A DNA stretch of 64,000 nt from Methylomonas sp. AM2-LC (GCF_039904985.1 NZ_CP157005.1:1302001-1366000); one strand, 5' to 3'; counted from the stretch's first letter, positions 48,319-59,000 are shown. Made by a program: numbers and translations. Notes: generated by a model not told the origin, from the letters alone.

Positions 48319-51300
48319 ATGGCACCAGACCACATAAAAATTCTCTTGGATATCCTCACCCAATTTACTGGGGGACGGGGCGGGATAGATAATATCGTCG
48401 TCAACTACGGAATTGCCGGCATTTTTTACATAGTCTTGTTCACAATATCGCGTAAGAATTACCGTGAAAACAAGCAGTCTCGCGAATATATGCTGCAGTG
48501 GGGTTTTGGTTTCGGCCTAAGCCGAGAGCTATTCATGCTGTTGATGGCAATGATTCATGCTTTGGGTTGGGTTGACCCAGTCAAACTACATACGATTTTC
48601 CCCCCTTTAGAACACTTTCTCTACGACAATGCGATGATTTTTATCGCTTGTGGTTACATGCGCTTTTTCGTCGACCAAGCTAACATTGCACATCGTTATT
48701 TACAATTGGGCATTGTGTCTAATCTGCTGGTGTATTTGGCAAGCTTTTGGTGGTGGGCCGATTTTATCCAGGCCAACCCCACTTCCAAGTTTGGAAAAGT
48801 CTGGTGCGATTGGCTTTTTCATAGTAATGGTTCGTTTTGGCTACTCATAGCCACCCTTTATATCTTCAGCCGATCGCGACTGAAAACACGCAACATGGTG
48901 ACTCTGGCATTGTTCTTATTCATAGTGAGCGACTTTCTGAAAATTCCTGATATGGCTTTGGATGAAGTGTATGAATATGTGTTTACGCCTATCGCACGGT
49001 TAAACTATCTTGCCGGGATTTTTATACTCGGTTATGTCTATTTTCAAGAGTTTTCCATTGAGCGTAAAAGCATAGAACAGCAGCTAAAAAAATCCGAACT
49101 CATGTTGAAAACGATAGTAGATCACAGCATTGACGGCATTGCGGTAGCTAACCTAGAAACCTTGCGTTTCTCTTTATTTAACCCGGCATGCAGCCAAATG
49201 CTGGGGTACAGTGAGGAAGAATTTAGCAAACTGACTATCCCGGAATTACATCATGTCGATGATCTTCCACGGATAAAAACTGAACTTGAAAACCTCAAAC
49301 AAGGAAATGCCGGATTAATCCTGGAATTGCCGTTCAAACGAAAGGATGGCAGTAGAATCTTGATGGACGACAGTGCTTCCTTACTGGAAGTGGATGGTAA
49401 GCCGCATGTTATGGGGATTTTTAGAGATGTTACCGAGCGTAAACGAGCCGAAGAAAAATTGCGCCTTACCTCTCAGTTATTTGAAACGACCCTGGAAAGT
49501 ATTATTATCACAGATGCTAATAGGGCTTTGGTTGATGTTAATCAGGCTTTCACGCAAATCACAGGCTATACGCGAACCGAAGTTCTCGGGAAAAATCCCG
49601 GGTTTTTAAAATCGGGCCATCAGGATGAGGCCTTTTATGCCTCTATGTGGCAAACCATCAATAACTCGGGTCACTGGAGCGGAGAACTCTGGAACCGCCG
49701 TAAGGATGGCGTAGTATATCCTGAATTGATCACAATTTCCGCCATCAAGAATGATAAAGGTATCGTCACCCACTATGTAGGTATATCTTCGGATATCACC
49801 TTGCAGAAACAACATGAAAAACAACTGGAGCATATCGCGCATTACGATGAGCTCACCGGGATTCCAAATCGGATACTGCTGATCGATCGTATGCATCAAT
49901 CACAGGCGCAGACACGGCGTGAACAAAACCTGCTTGCAGTTTGCTATTTAGATTTAGACGGTTTTAAGCCGATTAACGATACTTTTGGCCATGAGGCTGG
50001 TGATAAGGTATTAGTTGAAATTGCCAAAAGAATAGGGCATGCCCTTCGTGGGGGTGACACAGTCGCTCGTCTCGGCGGTGATGAGTTTGTGATTTTGCTT
50101 CTCGGGCTTGATGATGCATATGAATGCAACCGGAGCTTAGACCGATTGCTAAATGTTATCGCCCAACCGATTTCGCATGATGGCGGACAAGCCTATACAG
50201 TCACGGCCAGCATTGGCGCGACGCTTTTTCCAAACGACGATCAAGATTCTGATACCTTGCTTAGGCATGCGGACCAAGCCATGTATCTGGCAAAACAATT
50301 AGGGAAAAACCGGTATTCAATTTTTGACCCCAGTAAAGAAATCCAGACTAAAATTCAATATGAACAGTTGCTGCGTATTGAACAGGGATTTCAAAACAAC
50401 GAATTTGAACTGTTTTATCAACCTAAAATTGAACTGTGCAGCTACAAAGTGCTTGGTATGGAAGCATTAATCCGCTGGCGGCATCCAGAGCACGGTGTGC
50501 TATCGCCGGATCAGTTTATGTCAATTATTGAAAATTCCCCATTAGAAAATTTTTGTGGTGAATGGGTCATCAAAACCGCCCTTAAGCAACTAGAGCATTG
50601 GATTAAAGAAGAACTGACTCTTCAAGTCGGCATCAATGTTTCAGCTAACCATTTGTTATCGCCGCTTTTTGTAGTGAAACTACAGCAAATATTGACTCAA
50701 TATCCGGATGTTCCGGCTGAACTGCTACAAATTGAAATTTTGGAAACTGCTGCGCTGGCGGATATCCCGACAGCTGCCAGAATTATTGAAGAATGTGCTG
50801 AGTTTGGTGTCAGTTTTGGACTGGATGACTTCGGAACTGGTTATTCATCTTTATCCTATCTTCGTCGGCTGCCAGCAGAAACTTTAAAGATTGATCTAAG
50901 CTTTGTTCGCGATATGCTCATTAATAAGGATGATCATGCAATCGTCAAAGGTGTAATCTCATTGGGCCATTCCTTTAATCGCATTACTGTTGCAGAAGGA
51001 GTGGAAACACTAAAACATTTTGAAATACTCCGTGATATGGGGTGCGATATAGGTCAGGGTTTTTGGATAGCCCGGCCTATGCCAGCTGAAGAGGTTGTAT
51101 CTTGGTGTGAAGCGTATTCAGGCAATACGAAAAACGTAATTAATAAAGCTACAAACTCTGAAATAAAATATAGGGAAATATTATGGAATAGTAAATTTGA
51201 AATTGGCCATGAACGCATAGATTTCGAGCACCGGATATTTTTAGGCTTGATTATTGAAGTGAACAAAGAGGCATATGGCCGTTGTGATCATCAGCGCATC

Positions 51301-51576
51301 AAACGCTTGCTTCATGTATTGACGGAATATGCCAGATTTCATTTTGTCAGCGAAGAAAATATCATGGAAGAAATTGACTATCCGGAGCTTGAATCACATC
51401 GAGTTTTACATAGACGGTTACTATCTAGGCTCTCAGATATTGCTTACGATGTAAATCAACAGCGAGCAGACTATTTTGCCTTAGTTGATTTTCTCTTTGA
51501 ATGGTTTACAACACATACCACTACAGAGGATAAGAAAATATCTATATTCATTGCTGGGGGGTTGAAAAGAGAATAA
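48319..51576 (+). CDS. Membrane PAS-PAS-GGDEF-EAL protein with C-terminal hemerythrin domain
   Basis: A 1085-residue c-di-GMP enzyme. Residues 1-250 form a membrane sensor domain with about seven hydrophobic segments. PAS domains follow at about 260-375 (ILK-type TIVDHSIDGIAVANLE) and 385-510 (TTLESIIITDANRALVDVNQAFTQITGYTRTEVLG). The GGDEF domain has RLGGDEFVILL (about 585-595) with an RxxD inhibitory site five residues before it. EAL motifs are complete: GMEALIRWRHPEHG, LQVGINVSANHL, DDFGTGYSSL, AEGVETLKH. The tail (about 954-1080) is a hemerythrin: FEIGHERIDFEHRIF, HFVSEENIMEEIDYPELESHRVLH and HTTTED supply the iron-binding His and Glu. It should sense O2 or a di-iron redox signal. No upstream ribosome site is obvious. 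Confidence 0.9.
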   Translation: MAPDHIKILLDILTQFTGGRGGIDNIVVNYGIAGIFYIVLFTISRKNYRENKQSREYMLQWGFGFGLSRELFMLLMAMIHALGWVDPVKLHTIFPPLEHFLYDNAMIFIACGYMRFFVDQANIAHRYLQLGIVSNLLVYLASFWWWADFIQANPTSKFGKVWCDWLFHSNGSFWLLIATLYIFSRSRLKTRNMVTLALFLFIVSDFLKIPDMALDEVYEYVFTPIARLNYLAGIFILGYVYFQEFSIERKSIEQQLKKSELMLKTIVDHSIDGIAVANLETLRFSLFNPACSQMLGYSEEEFSKLTIPELHHVDDLPRIKTELENLKQGNAGLILELPFKRKDGSRILMDDSASLLEVDGKPHVMGIFRDVTERKRAEEKLRLTSQLFETTLESIIITDANRALVDVNQAFTQITGYTRTEVLGKNPGFLKSGHQDEAFYASMWQTINNSGHWSGELWNRRKDGVVYPELITISAIKNDKGIVTHYVGISSDITLQKQHEKQLEHIAHYDELTGIPNRILLIDRMHQSQAQTRREQNLLAVCYLDLDGFKPINDTFGHEAGDKVLVEIAKRIGHALRGGDTVARLGGDEFVILLLGLDDAYECNRSLDRLLNVIAQPISHDGGQAYTVTASIGATLFPNDDQDSDTLLRHADQAMYLAKQLGKNRYSIFDPSKEIQTKIQYEQLLRIEQGFQNNEFELFYQPKIELCSYKVLGMEALIRWRHPEHGVLSPDQFMSIIENSPLENFCGEWVIKTALKQLEHWIKEELTLQVGINVSANHLLSPLFVVKLQQILTQYPDVPAELLQIEILETAALADIPTAARIIEECAEFGVSFGLDDFGTGYSSLSYLRRLPAETLKIDLSFVRDMLINKDDHAIVKGVISLGHSFNRITVAEGVETLKHFEILRDMGCDIGQGFWIARPMPAEEVVSWCEAYSGNTKNVINKATNSEIKYREILWNSKFEIGHERIDFEHRIFLGLIIEVNKEAYGRCDHQRIKRLLHVLTEYARFHFVSEENIMEEIDYPELESHRVLHRRLLSRLSDIAYDVNQQRADYFALVDFLFEWFTTHTTTEDKKISIFIAGGLKRE

Positions 51577-51885
51577 ATAGCTTTCATTTATTCCATTATG
51601 TTCCGCCATATTAATAGCCATAAAGCGGCCAGTCGCGATCAGCAGCAATTGGCCGATAACAAGCATTGATTATCCAACCAATTTTTGCACATAACAAGCT
51701 ATTACGCCCAGCAACAATCCGACCATGTTTTGCACAAAACAGCGCAATCATGAAAACATGAGTCATTTTGATTTCCAACCCTAGAATGCAAATAGCCAAT
51801 TAATTTAATGGGATGCCGTTGTATTCAAGCCTAACTTAATTTAAAAGTAGTCATATTGAACCGCAATTAGCTGTGGAACTAGTTG
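51577..51885. other. Intergenic remnant between the signalling gene and hpnA
   Basis: No supported gene. AAAGCGGCCAGTCGCGATC at 51623 onward resembles a phrase near 3193 (AAAGCGGCCAGTC), so it may be debris of a repeated element. Confidence 0.3.
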
Positions 51886-52881
51886 TTATTCGCAATAACC
51901 TTCAGCGCGAAACCAGTTGATGGCGTCATGTATGGCTTCGCGCGCAGGGCGCGCTGAATAACCTAGTTCCAGCTCAGCTTTTGTTGAGTTAAAAAACATT
52001 TTGTTTTTTGCCATACTCAGTGCATCACGGCTAATCATGGGCTCACGACCCGTTAAACGTGCGGCAAGTTCCATTCCAAATGCGAGTGGGAGTATAGCTT
52101 TGCAGGGTAATTTAATTCTAGGTGCTGGACGGTTTTCAATTTCCGCAATAATCCCTAAAATATCGCAAAGTGATAAATTTTCCCCGCCCAAAATATAGCG
52201 TTGGCCAATCTGTCCACGTTCGAACGCTAACCAGTGTCCATTAGCAACATCGTCAACGTGCACAATATTTAAACCGGTGTCTACATAAGCCGGTATGCGA
52301 CCTTTGATTGAATCAACAATAATGCGCCCAGTAGGTGTAGGTTTAATGTCGCGTGGTCCAATCGGGGATGAAGGGTTAACAATGATGGCCGGTAATTTCT
52401 CATCTGTAATAAGTTTACGAACTTCTGCTTCAGCTAGAAATTTCGATTGTTTATAGATGCCAACCATGTCCGAAACGGTAGAGACAGTATTTTCAGTGGC
52501 GGGGGTACCGTTTTTATGCAGACCTAAGGTTGCAACCGAGCTGGTATAAACTATACGTTCAACGCCGGCATCCAGAGCCGCCAGCATTAAAGCGCGAGAA
52601 CCTTCAACATTTACTCGATGCATGGCGTTTGCGTCTGGTACCCATATCCTGTAGTCGGCTGCGACATGGAATAGGTAGTTACAATCTTGCAATGCGTGAC
52701 TATAAGATTCAGGTTTAGCCAAATCACCTTCTATGATTTCGACATCTAGTCCTTTTATGTTTCTACGATCATTGTTGGCGCGAGTTAATACACGCAGGTT
52801 ATGGCCTTTGGCAATTAATAGGCGTGCTACAGCTGCGCCAATAAAGCCAGTTGAGCCGGTAAGAAAAGTAATATTGGACAT
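51886..52881 (-). CDS. hpnA: Hopanoid-associated sugar epimerase HpnA
   Basis: A 331-residue short-chain dehydrogenase/epimerase. NAD-binding GSTGFIGAAVARLLIAKGH at the N-terminus, catalytic pair in YKQSKFLAEAEV. HpnA-specific phrases are AADYRIWVPDANAMHRVNVEGSRALMLAALDAGVERIVYTSSVATLG and NPSSPIGPRDIKPTPTGRIIVD. In other bacteria the gene sits with hopanoid genes (hpnB onward); none of those is adjacent here. Hopanoids are common membrane lipids of methanotrophs, so the assignment fits the host. It is monocistronic. Confidence 0.85.
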   Translation of the reverse strand: MSNITFLTGSTGFIGAAVARLLIAKGHNLRVLTRANNDRRNIKGLDVEIIEGDLAKPESYSHALQDCNYLFHVAADYRIWVPDANAMHRVNVEGSRALMLAALDAGVERIVYTSSVATLGLHKNGTPATENTVSTVSDMVGIYKQSKFLAEAEVRKLITDEKLPAIIVNPSSPIGPRDIKPTPTGRIIVDSIKGRIPAYVDTGLNIVHVDDVANGHWLAFERGQIGQRYILGGENLSLCDILGIIAEIENRPAPRIKLPCKAILPLAFGMELAARLTGREPMISRDALSMAKNKMFFNSTKAELELGYSARPAREAIHDAINWFRAEGYCE

Positions 52882-53245
52882 ACGTAGATCATTGCGCAGA
52901 AAAAAGGATGGTGAAAAGATTACCGTCCTTTAAGCCCGATCCTTGGGCAAATGGGCGATGTAATTTAAAAGAGCGGCTTCCAGCAATAATTAGGGAGAAA
53001 ACCTTGTCTTATAGCGTTAGCGGTAATTGAGTAAAAAAAAAACCGAACATAAAATAAGCAGTATTGCCATTAGTCAGTTTATCCTCTAATTATAGTTTAT
53101 TTTGATAGCTAAGGGTTACGTTAACTAACAATTAGTAATAAGTTTTCAGTAGAATTAGCGATATAGACTATAGATATAGATATTTAATGGTCGCAAGCCC
53201 TTTCTATTAACAATAAATGTATTTCCAAAGCTTAATCAAATCAAA
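52882..53245. other. Intergenic region upstream of hpnA
   Basis: 364 bases without a gene. The left end should hold the hpnA promoter. An A-rich run lies at 53032-53042 and the right part is AT-rich. Nothing else stands out. Confidence 0.4.
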
Positions 53246-53983
53246 TTACAACGTTAGGTTAGACGTTTTTTTATAAAACCACATTTGATAAATACTCAGT
53301 AAAATTTGTATTGCCATGGATAAGCCCATCAATGTGCCACTGAGTACCACTACGTAAGCAAAGCCAGAAAACCAGCGTGTTATAAACCATGATAATACAT
53401 CAAGTAACATAGCAATAAAAGGAATAACCACCGCTATGCGTTTAACATAAATATTCATATCACAAAGTAGAAAAATCTTTCCAATGAAATACAGAATAAA
53501 AGCAATACCGAATAAATGAATATGTGAAACTTTGATGAGTGAAGGTAGTGATGCCGCTCCAGCGTGAGCTACTGTCGATACTCCAATGTAATTTGTAAGA
53601 TCTGGTAGGTTAGGATTACTGGCTGGATTATGACATTGCACGCAATCACGATTAAGAATTGGCGCTATATCAGTTTTGTATGTAAATTCTTCTGCGCCAT
53701 TTTGTATCCATTTTAGAATGACTTCTTTATCGCTTTTGAAACGTAGATTTGGTTCCATGATGCCATTGATAGCTGATCCCAATCGAGTTTGCTGATTAGA
53801 ACCATGATACAAAATGACAATATCCTCAATCGAAATACCGGGTTTTCCGTCTCGTGCTTGATGAGTGTAATACATATTAATCAAAGCTACGAGATAAGCC
53901 AAGCCAATAGTTAGCAGAAAAACCGTGTTTAAAATTTTTTCACTGGTAGAAATGTCGCTAAAACGGTTATAACGTTTAGACAT
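53246..53983 (-). CDS. Membrane protein with a c-type heme motif
   Basis: A 245-residue protein with a CxxCH heme site (APILNRDCVQCHNPASNPNLPDL, Cys about 113) that must face the periplasm. One helix precedes it (TVFLLTIGLAYLVALINMYY) and at least three follow (HLFGIAFILYFIGKIFLLC, IAVVIPFIAMLLDVLSWFI, FAYVVVLSGTLMGLSMAIQILLSIY). I know no characterised relative; the layout suggests a membrane-bound monoheme cytochrome. TetR lies 72 bases upstream on the same strand, but a functional link is unproven. Confidence 0.7.
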   Translation of the reverse strand: MSKRYNRFSDISTSEKILNTVFLLTIGLAYLVALINMYYTHQARDGKPGISIEDIVILYHGSNQQTRLGSAINGIMEPNLRFKSDKEVILKWIQNGAEEFTYKTDIAPILNRDCVQCHNPASNPNLPDLTNYIGVSTVAHAGAASLPSLIKVSHIHLFGIAFILYFIGKIFLLCDMNIYVKRIAVVIPFIAMLLDVLSWFITRWFSGFAYVVVLSGTLMGLSMAIQILLSIYQMWFYKKTSNLTL

Positions 53984-54054
53984 AAATAAATACCTTTTAA
54001 TTTTTAGTGTAACTAATCAGTCGTGTTTTGGTTGCAAGTGTCAATCGCATTTTT

Positions 54055-54687
54055 CTACGATTCACTCTGATGTGTCGTTACCAAACAACCACGTAGAAAC
54101 AGGGTAGTGGCTTCTTTTGCCCAAACATCAGTTTCGGATTCATCGGGGGCTGGTTCCAAACCCAGTTGTAAACGGTGGAAACGTTCACCCCGTAAGGTGC
54201 TTAGAAACTGATCAGACAAAAACTCAGGAGGTATTTGCGTAATAAATCCGGCTAATTGCTGGTTTCTAAAAAATTCTGTTAGATAGGCTAGGGTACGACG
54301 AGGACCGTGTTCATAGTATTGAAAAGCTAAATCTGGAAAACGCGCAGATTCGCCAATCAAAATAGCCCGAATTCTAAATGCATCTGGGCGGGTCATGCGA
54401 AACAGAAATACTCTGGCAAATGAAGTTAATGCTTCTTCCGGAGATCCATCGCAAGGCAAGCTATCAATAAACTGGTCACTGCAACGTTTTATCAGTGCGC
54501 CGAAAATACCTGCCTTGCCGTCAAATTGATTGTATATGGTACGTAGCGAGACACGGGCCTCTTTGGCCATGACTTCCATGCTGAGATTGCCGTATCCATA
54601 TTCCAAGAATAATTGTTTGGCAGAGTCGAGTAGTCGATCCCGGCTTAATTGCTCATCACCCTTGCAGGGGCGTCCACATCTAATCAT
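54055..54687 (-). CDS. TetR-family repressor of the adjacent RND pump
   Basis: A 210-residue regulator. The N-terminal helix-turn-helix is typical: RDRLLDSAKQLFLEYGYGNLSMEVMAKEARVSLRTIYNQFDGKAGIFGALI. The C-terminal ligand domain (FRIRAILIGESARFPDLAFQYY) fits the TetR_C AcrR group. It is divergent from the efflux operon with 105 bases between the two starts, and a perfect palindrome in that gap is a fitting operator. It probably represses the pump and itself, with the ligand unknown. Confidence 0.88.
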   Translation of the reverse strand: MIRCGRPCKGDEQLSRDRLLDSAKQLFLEYGYGNLSMEVMAKEARVSLRTIYNQFDGKAGIFGALIKRCSDQFIDSLPCDGSPEEALTSFARVFLFRMTRPDAFRIRAILIGESARFPDLAFQYYEHGPRRTLAYLTEFFRNQQLAGFITQIPPEFLSDQFLSTLRGERFHRLQLGLEPAPDESETDVWAKEATTLFLRGCLVTTHQSES

Positions 54688-54709
54688 GCTTTGTTGCTCA
54701 TAAAATAAG

Positions 54710-54739
54710 TTGACTTATCAGAAGATGATACACTAGACT
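54710..54739 (+). promoter_or_regulatory. Candidate promoter of the RND operon
   Basis: TTGACT (54710-54715) and TAGACT (54734-54739) are 18 bases apart. The palindrome begins two bases later, so bound repressor would block the start point. A 14-bp partial palindrome ATAAGTTGACTTAT (54705-54718) covers the -35 box. Confidence 0.4.
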
Positions 54740-54740
54740 T

Positions 54741-54762
54741 AATGGTAATATATATTACCATT
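54741..54762. promoter_or_regulatory. Perfect 22-bp palindrome, probable TetR operator
   Basis: Two half sites of AATGGTAATAT, the second as ATATTACCATT, form a perfect palindrome without a mismatch midway between the divergent tetR-type gene and the efflux operon. Confidence 0.75.
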
Positions 54763-54792
54763 TTTAGTTTAAGAAATTTGAGGCGCTTACAA

Positions 54793-56007
54793 ATGGACAT
54801 AAAATTGCGAATATCGACTATGGATGTGCAAAAAAGTAAGATTCTAAATCTTAAGAAAAAGTCAAGTCGGTTTATTTTAAGTTTGGTGTTACCGGTAATT
54901 ATTAGTGGTTGTACTCGCTCAGAATCTGGAACCAATTCAGAAACTCCACCACCGCCTCTGGTAAAAATAGCACAACCTTTGCAGCTAAATACGACAGACT
55001 GGGATGAATATACAGGACGAATTGAGGCCGTCAGTTCTGTTGATATTCGCGCCAGAGTTGGCGGCTATCTGGAAAAAATAAACTTTACTGCAGGTGAAAA
55101 AGTTAATAAAGGCGATTTATTGTTTTTGATTGATCAAAAACCTTATAAAGCGCAAATGAACTTTGCTAGTGCCGAATTAGAAAGAGCCAAAACCAGACAG
55201 GAATTAGCCAAAAATGATTTACAGCGTGCCGAAAACCTGTTCCGCGAAAAAGCAATTTCTACCGAAGAGTTTGATACTCGCAGCAAAGGTTGGCGAGAAG
55301 CAATTGCAGCAGTCGCTTCTGCTGAGGCAAATTTATATACTGCAAAAATCAATCTAGATTATTGTGAAATTCGTGCGCCTATTTCTGGGAGTATTGGTCG
55401 AGAGTTAATGACGGCCGGAAATTTGGTCACTGGTGGCGATACGACTATCTTAACCACTATCGTCTCCACCGATCCTATCTATGTGTATGTCGATGCCGAT
55501 GAACAATCTGTTTTGAAATATCGGCGACAAGTTCAAAAAAATTCGCATGGCAGCGTAGATTTGAAAGGCACGCCTATTGATCTTGCTGTCGCTGATGAAA
55601 CCGATTATCCCCATCAAGGGCACATTGATTATGTGTCTCCTCGCGAAGATGCCGCTACCGGTACCGTTACGTTACGTGGTGTGTTTTCAAACAAGGACGA
55701 ATTATTAAGTCCGGGATTTTTTGCACGTGTACGCGTGCGGGGTAGTTCTGCTTATCAAGCAATGTTAATCCCTGATCGCGCTATTGCGACTGATCAGGCA
55801 CAACGTTTTGTTTGGGTGATGAATCTGCAAAATCAGGTGGAATATCGCAAAGTCATTCTCGGCGTACGTATGGGGCAAATGCGGGTAATAAAACAGGGAT
55901 TGGACAGTGGTGAATGGGTGATAGTGGAAGGACTGCAAAAACTTAAACCCAGTATTATTGTTAATCCTGAGCGAATTACCTTGAGTGACAAAGAGGCAGG
56001 TGTTTAG
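54793..56007 (+). CDS. RND efflux periplasmic adaptor (AcrA-like)
   Basis: About 404 residues from ATG 54793, which has GAGG nine bases upstream; an open frame reaches 54742 but would begin inside the operator. A lipoprotein signal ends in VLPVIISGC. The adaptor domains follow: EYTGRIEAVSSVDIRARVGGYLEKINFTAGEKVNKGDLLFLIDQKPYKAQM (lipoyl half), a helical hairpin (residues about 150-215), YCEIRAPISGSIGRELMTAGNLVTGG and the barrel region DPIYVYVDADEQSVLKY. It links the pump to the outer-membrane channel. First gene of the three-gene operon. Confidence 0.93.
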   Translation: MDIKLRISTMDVQKSKILNLKKKSSRFILSLVLPVIISGCTRSESGTNSETPPPPLVKIAQPLQLNTTDWDEYTGRIEAVSSVDIRARVGGYLEKINFTAGEKVNKGDLLFLIDQKPYKAQMNFASAELERAKTRQELAKNDLQRAENLFREKAISTEEFDTRSKGWREAIAAVASAEANLYTAKINLDYCEIRAPISGSIGRELMTAGNLVTGGDTTILTTIVSTDPIYVYVDADEQSVLKYRRQVQKNSHGSVDLKGTPIDLAVADETDYPHQGHIDYVSPREDAATGTVTLRGVFSNKDELLSPGFFARVRVRGSSAYQAMLIPDRAIATDQAQRFVWVMNLQNQVEYRKVILGVRMGQMRVIKQGLDSGEWVIVEGLQKLKPSIIVNPERITLSDKEAGV

Positions 56008-56010
56008 GTT

Positions 56011-59000
56011 ATGGATAAATTTACCAATTTTTTTATAGATAGACCTATATTTGCAGCAGTGTTGTCTATTGTAATTGTGTTGATGGGTGGTTTGGCCTTG
56101 ATAACCCTGCCAATTGCACAATATCCTGAAATTGCACCGCCTACCGTGGTAGTGACAACCTCCTATCCCGGTGCTGATGCGAAAGTCGTTGCGGAAACTG
56201 TAGCAACACCCATTGAACAGGAAGTGAATGGTGTGGAAGATATGTTGTATATGTCTTCACAGTCTACAAATAGCGGGAATATGGCGTTAACCATTACCTT
56301 TAAACCCGGCACTAATTTGGATAAATCTCAGGTTTTAGTGCAAAACCGCGTGGCATTAGCTGAGCCAAGATTGCCTGATGAAGTTAAACGTCAGGGTATT
56401 AGTGTCAAAAAACGCAGTCCAGATTTAAGCTTGGTAGTGAATCTGGTTTCACCTGATAAAAGCTATGACAGCATTTATTTAAGTAATTATGCTTTGTTGC
56501 AAATTAAAGACACTCTGGCCAGATTACCCGGTGTCGGTGATATTATTGTATTCGGTGCGCGTGATTATAGTATGCGCTTATGGCTAAATCCCGAAAAAAT
56601 TGCGGCACGTAATTTGACGGCTGCTGAAGTGGTTGCCGCTGTTCGCGAACAAAATGTGCAAGTGGCTGCAGGTGTAGTTGGGCAGCAACCTTCACCCAAT
56701 AATGCCGAATTTCAATACACAGTAACGACTTTGGGGCGATTGTCGAAACCAGAACAATTTGAAAATATTGTTATTAAGCAAGGTGAAACTGGACAAGTTA
56801 CTCGTTTGAAGGACGTAGCGCGGATTGAAATGGGCGCAAAAGACTATAATTCTGGCCTGTTTCTGGATGGTGAGCCGACGGTTGGTTTAGCCATTTTTCA
56901 GCTTCCGGGTTCCAATGCACTGGATACCAAAAAAGCCATTGTTCAGGCAATGGAAAAATTGAAAACGCGTTTTCCTGAGGGACTTGAGTATCAGGTGGTT
57001 TATGATACGGTAGTCTTTATCCAACAATCTATTGATGCAGTAGTTAAAACTCTGTTCGAAGCCATAGTTTTGGTGGTGATCGTTGTCATCATTTTTTTGC
57101 AAAATTGGCGTGCAGCACTTATTCCTTTGTTGGCCGTTCCGGTATCTTTAATAGGGACTTTTGCCGTCATGTCTGCGATGGGCTTATCGCTCAATACCTT
57201 GTCATTATTTGGGTTGGTGTTAGCTATCGGCATTGTGGTCGATGATGCTATTGTGGTGGTAGAAAATGTCGAACGACATATTGCTGAAGGATTGTCTGCT
57301 AAGCTGGCCACTCGTAAGGCTATGCATGAGGTAATCGGGCCAATTATTGCTACTGCATTGGTATTGGTTGCCGTTTTTGTACCCACTGCTTTTATCACTG
57401 GTGTTTCTGGGGCATTCTACAAGCAGTTTGCCTTGACTATCGCCGTATCAACGGTTATTTCTGCCTTTAATTCGGTCACCTTAAGTCCTGCTTTATGTGC
57501 TTTATTGTTAGATAAAGCGCATGGAGAAAAGGATGCATTTACCCGTTTGGTCGATCATTTACTCGGCTGGTTTTTTGTGCGCTTTAACTGGTTTTTTGAT
57601 TTGTTTAGTCAGGGTTACTCCAGATTAGTGGGACGTTTGATACGTATGTCTAGCATTGTCTTATTGGTCTATGCGGGATTAATTGGGTTGGATTATTTTG
57701 TCTTTCAGCAGGTGCCTGCTGGATTTATCCCTCAGCAGGATCAAGGGTATCTGATTCTATATGCACAACTGCCTGATTCAGCATCCTTGTCACGTACTCA
57801 GGAGGTTGTGCAACAAGCCAATCGCGTTATTTTGGAAACTCCAGGCATGGGGCATGTCAATGAATATGCAGGTTGGTCGGTAATGACGGGTTCAAGTCAA
57901 TCGAATGTCGCTACATTATTTGCCCGCCTTGCTCCGTTTGAAAAACGTGCTGGCCATCCTGAGTTATATGCAGACGCAGTCATCAAAGATTTGACGCAGC
58001 GCTTAGAAAAAATTGCCGATGCGCGTATTGCTGTGTTTGCACCTCCACCGATACGCGGTATGAGTACGGTAGGCGGTTTTAAATTACAAATATTGGATCG
58101 ATCAAATGTTGGGGTGGATGAATTGCAACGGGTAACTGCCGAGATGATCGCCAAAGGTAATCAACAAGCAGGATTGGTGGGGTTATTTACGACTTTTCGC
58201 TCTGGTGTGCCTCAGTTGTTTGTCGATGTCGATCGTACACGTGCTAAATCTATGGGTATACCTTTACAGGATATATTCGATACATTGCAAATTTATTTGG
58301 GGTCGCTCTATATTAATGATTTTAATACTTTTGGTCGTAGTTATCAGGTGGTGGCGCAGGCAGACGCTAGCTATAGGATGAAACCTGAAGATATTGCCGA
58401 ACTTAAAACCAAAAATGATCGTGGTGGCATGGTGCCTTTGGGCGCGATTTTGGATGTTAATGAGATCAGTGGTCCCGATAAAATTACACGATACAATATG
58501 TATCCAACTGCCGAAATCAATGGTAGTACGTTACCGGGTGTCAGTTCTGGACAAGCTATCTCTATCATGGATAAATTGTTAAGTGCTGAATTGCCTCCCG
58601 GATTTGATTTTGAATGGACAGAAATAACCTTGCAACAGGTTTTAGCTGGAAATGTGGCGTTTTTAGTGTTTCCACTCAGTGTTATATTCGTGTTTTTAGC
58701 TCTTGCCGCGCAATATGAGAGTTGGTCTCTACCCTTCGCGGTCATTTTGATCGTACCCATGTGTATTCTATCGTCACTAACAGGGATATGGATAAGGCAT
58801 TTAGATAATAATATTTTTACCCAGATTGGATTAATTGTATTGGTAGGGTTAGCCAGTAAAAATGCTATTTTGATTATCGAATTTGCCAAACGTCGTCAAG
58901 AATCAGGCGCTAGTCCGATGTCGGCGGCTACTGAAGCGGCGCGCATTAGGCTTAGACCCATACTAATGACCTCGTTTGCTTTTATTATGGGGGTGTTTCC

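Noticed and set aside
51481..51799. Two minus-strand frames of about 60 residues after the large signalling gene
   Set aside because: One lies opposite the hemerythrin code and the other in remnant DNA; neither has a ribosome site or family resemblance.
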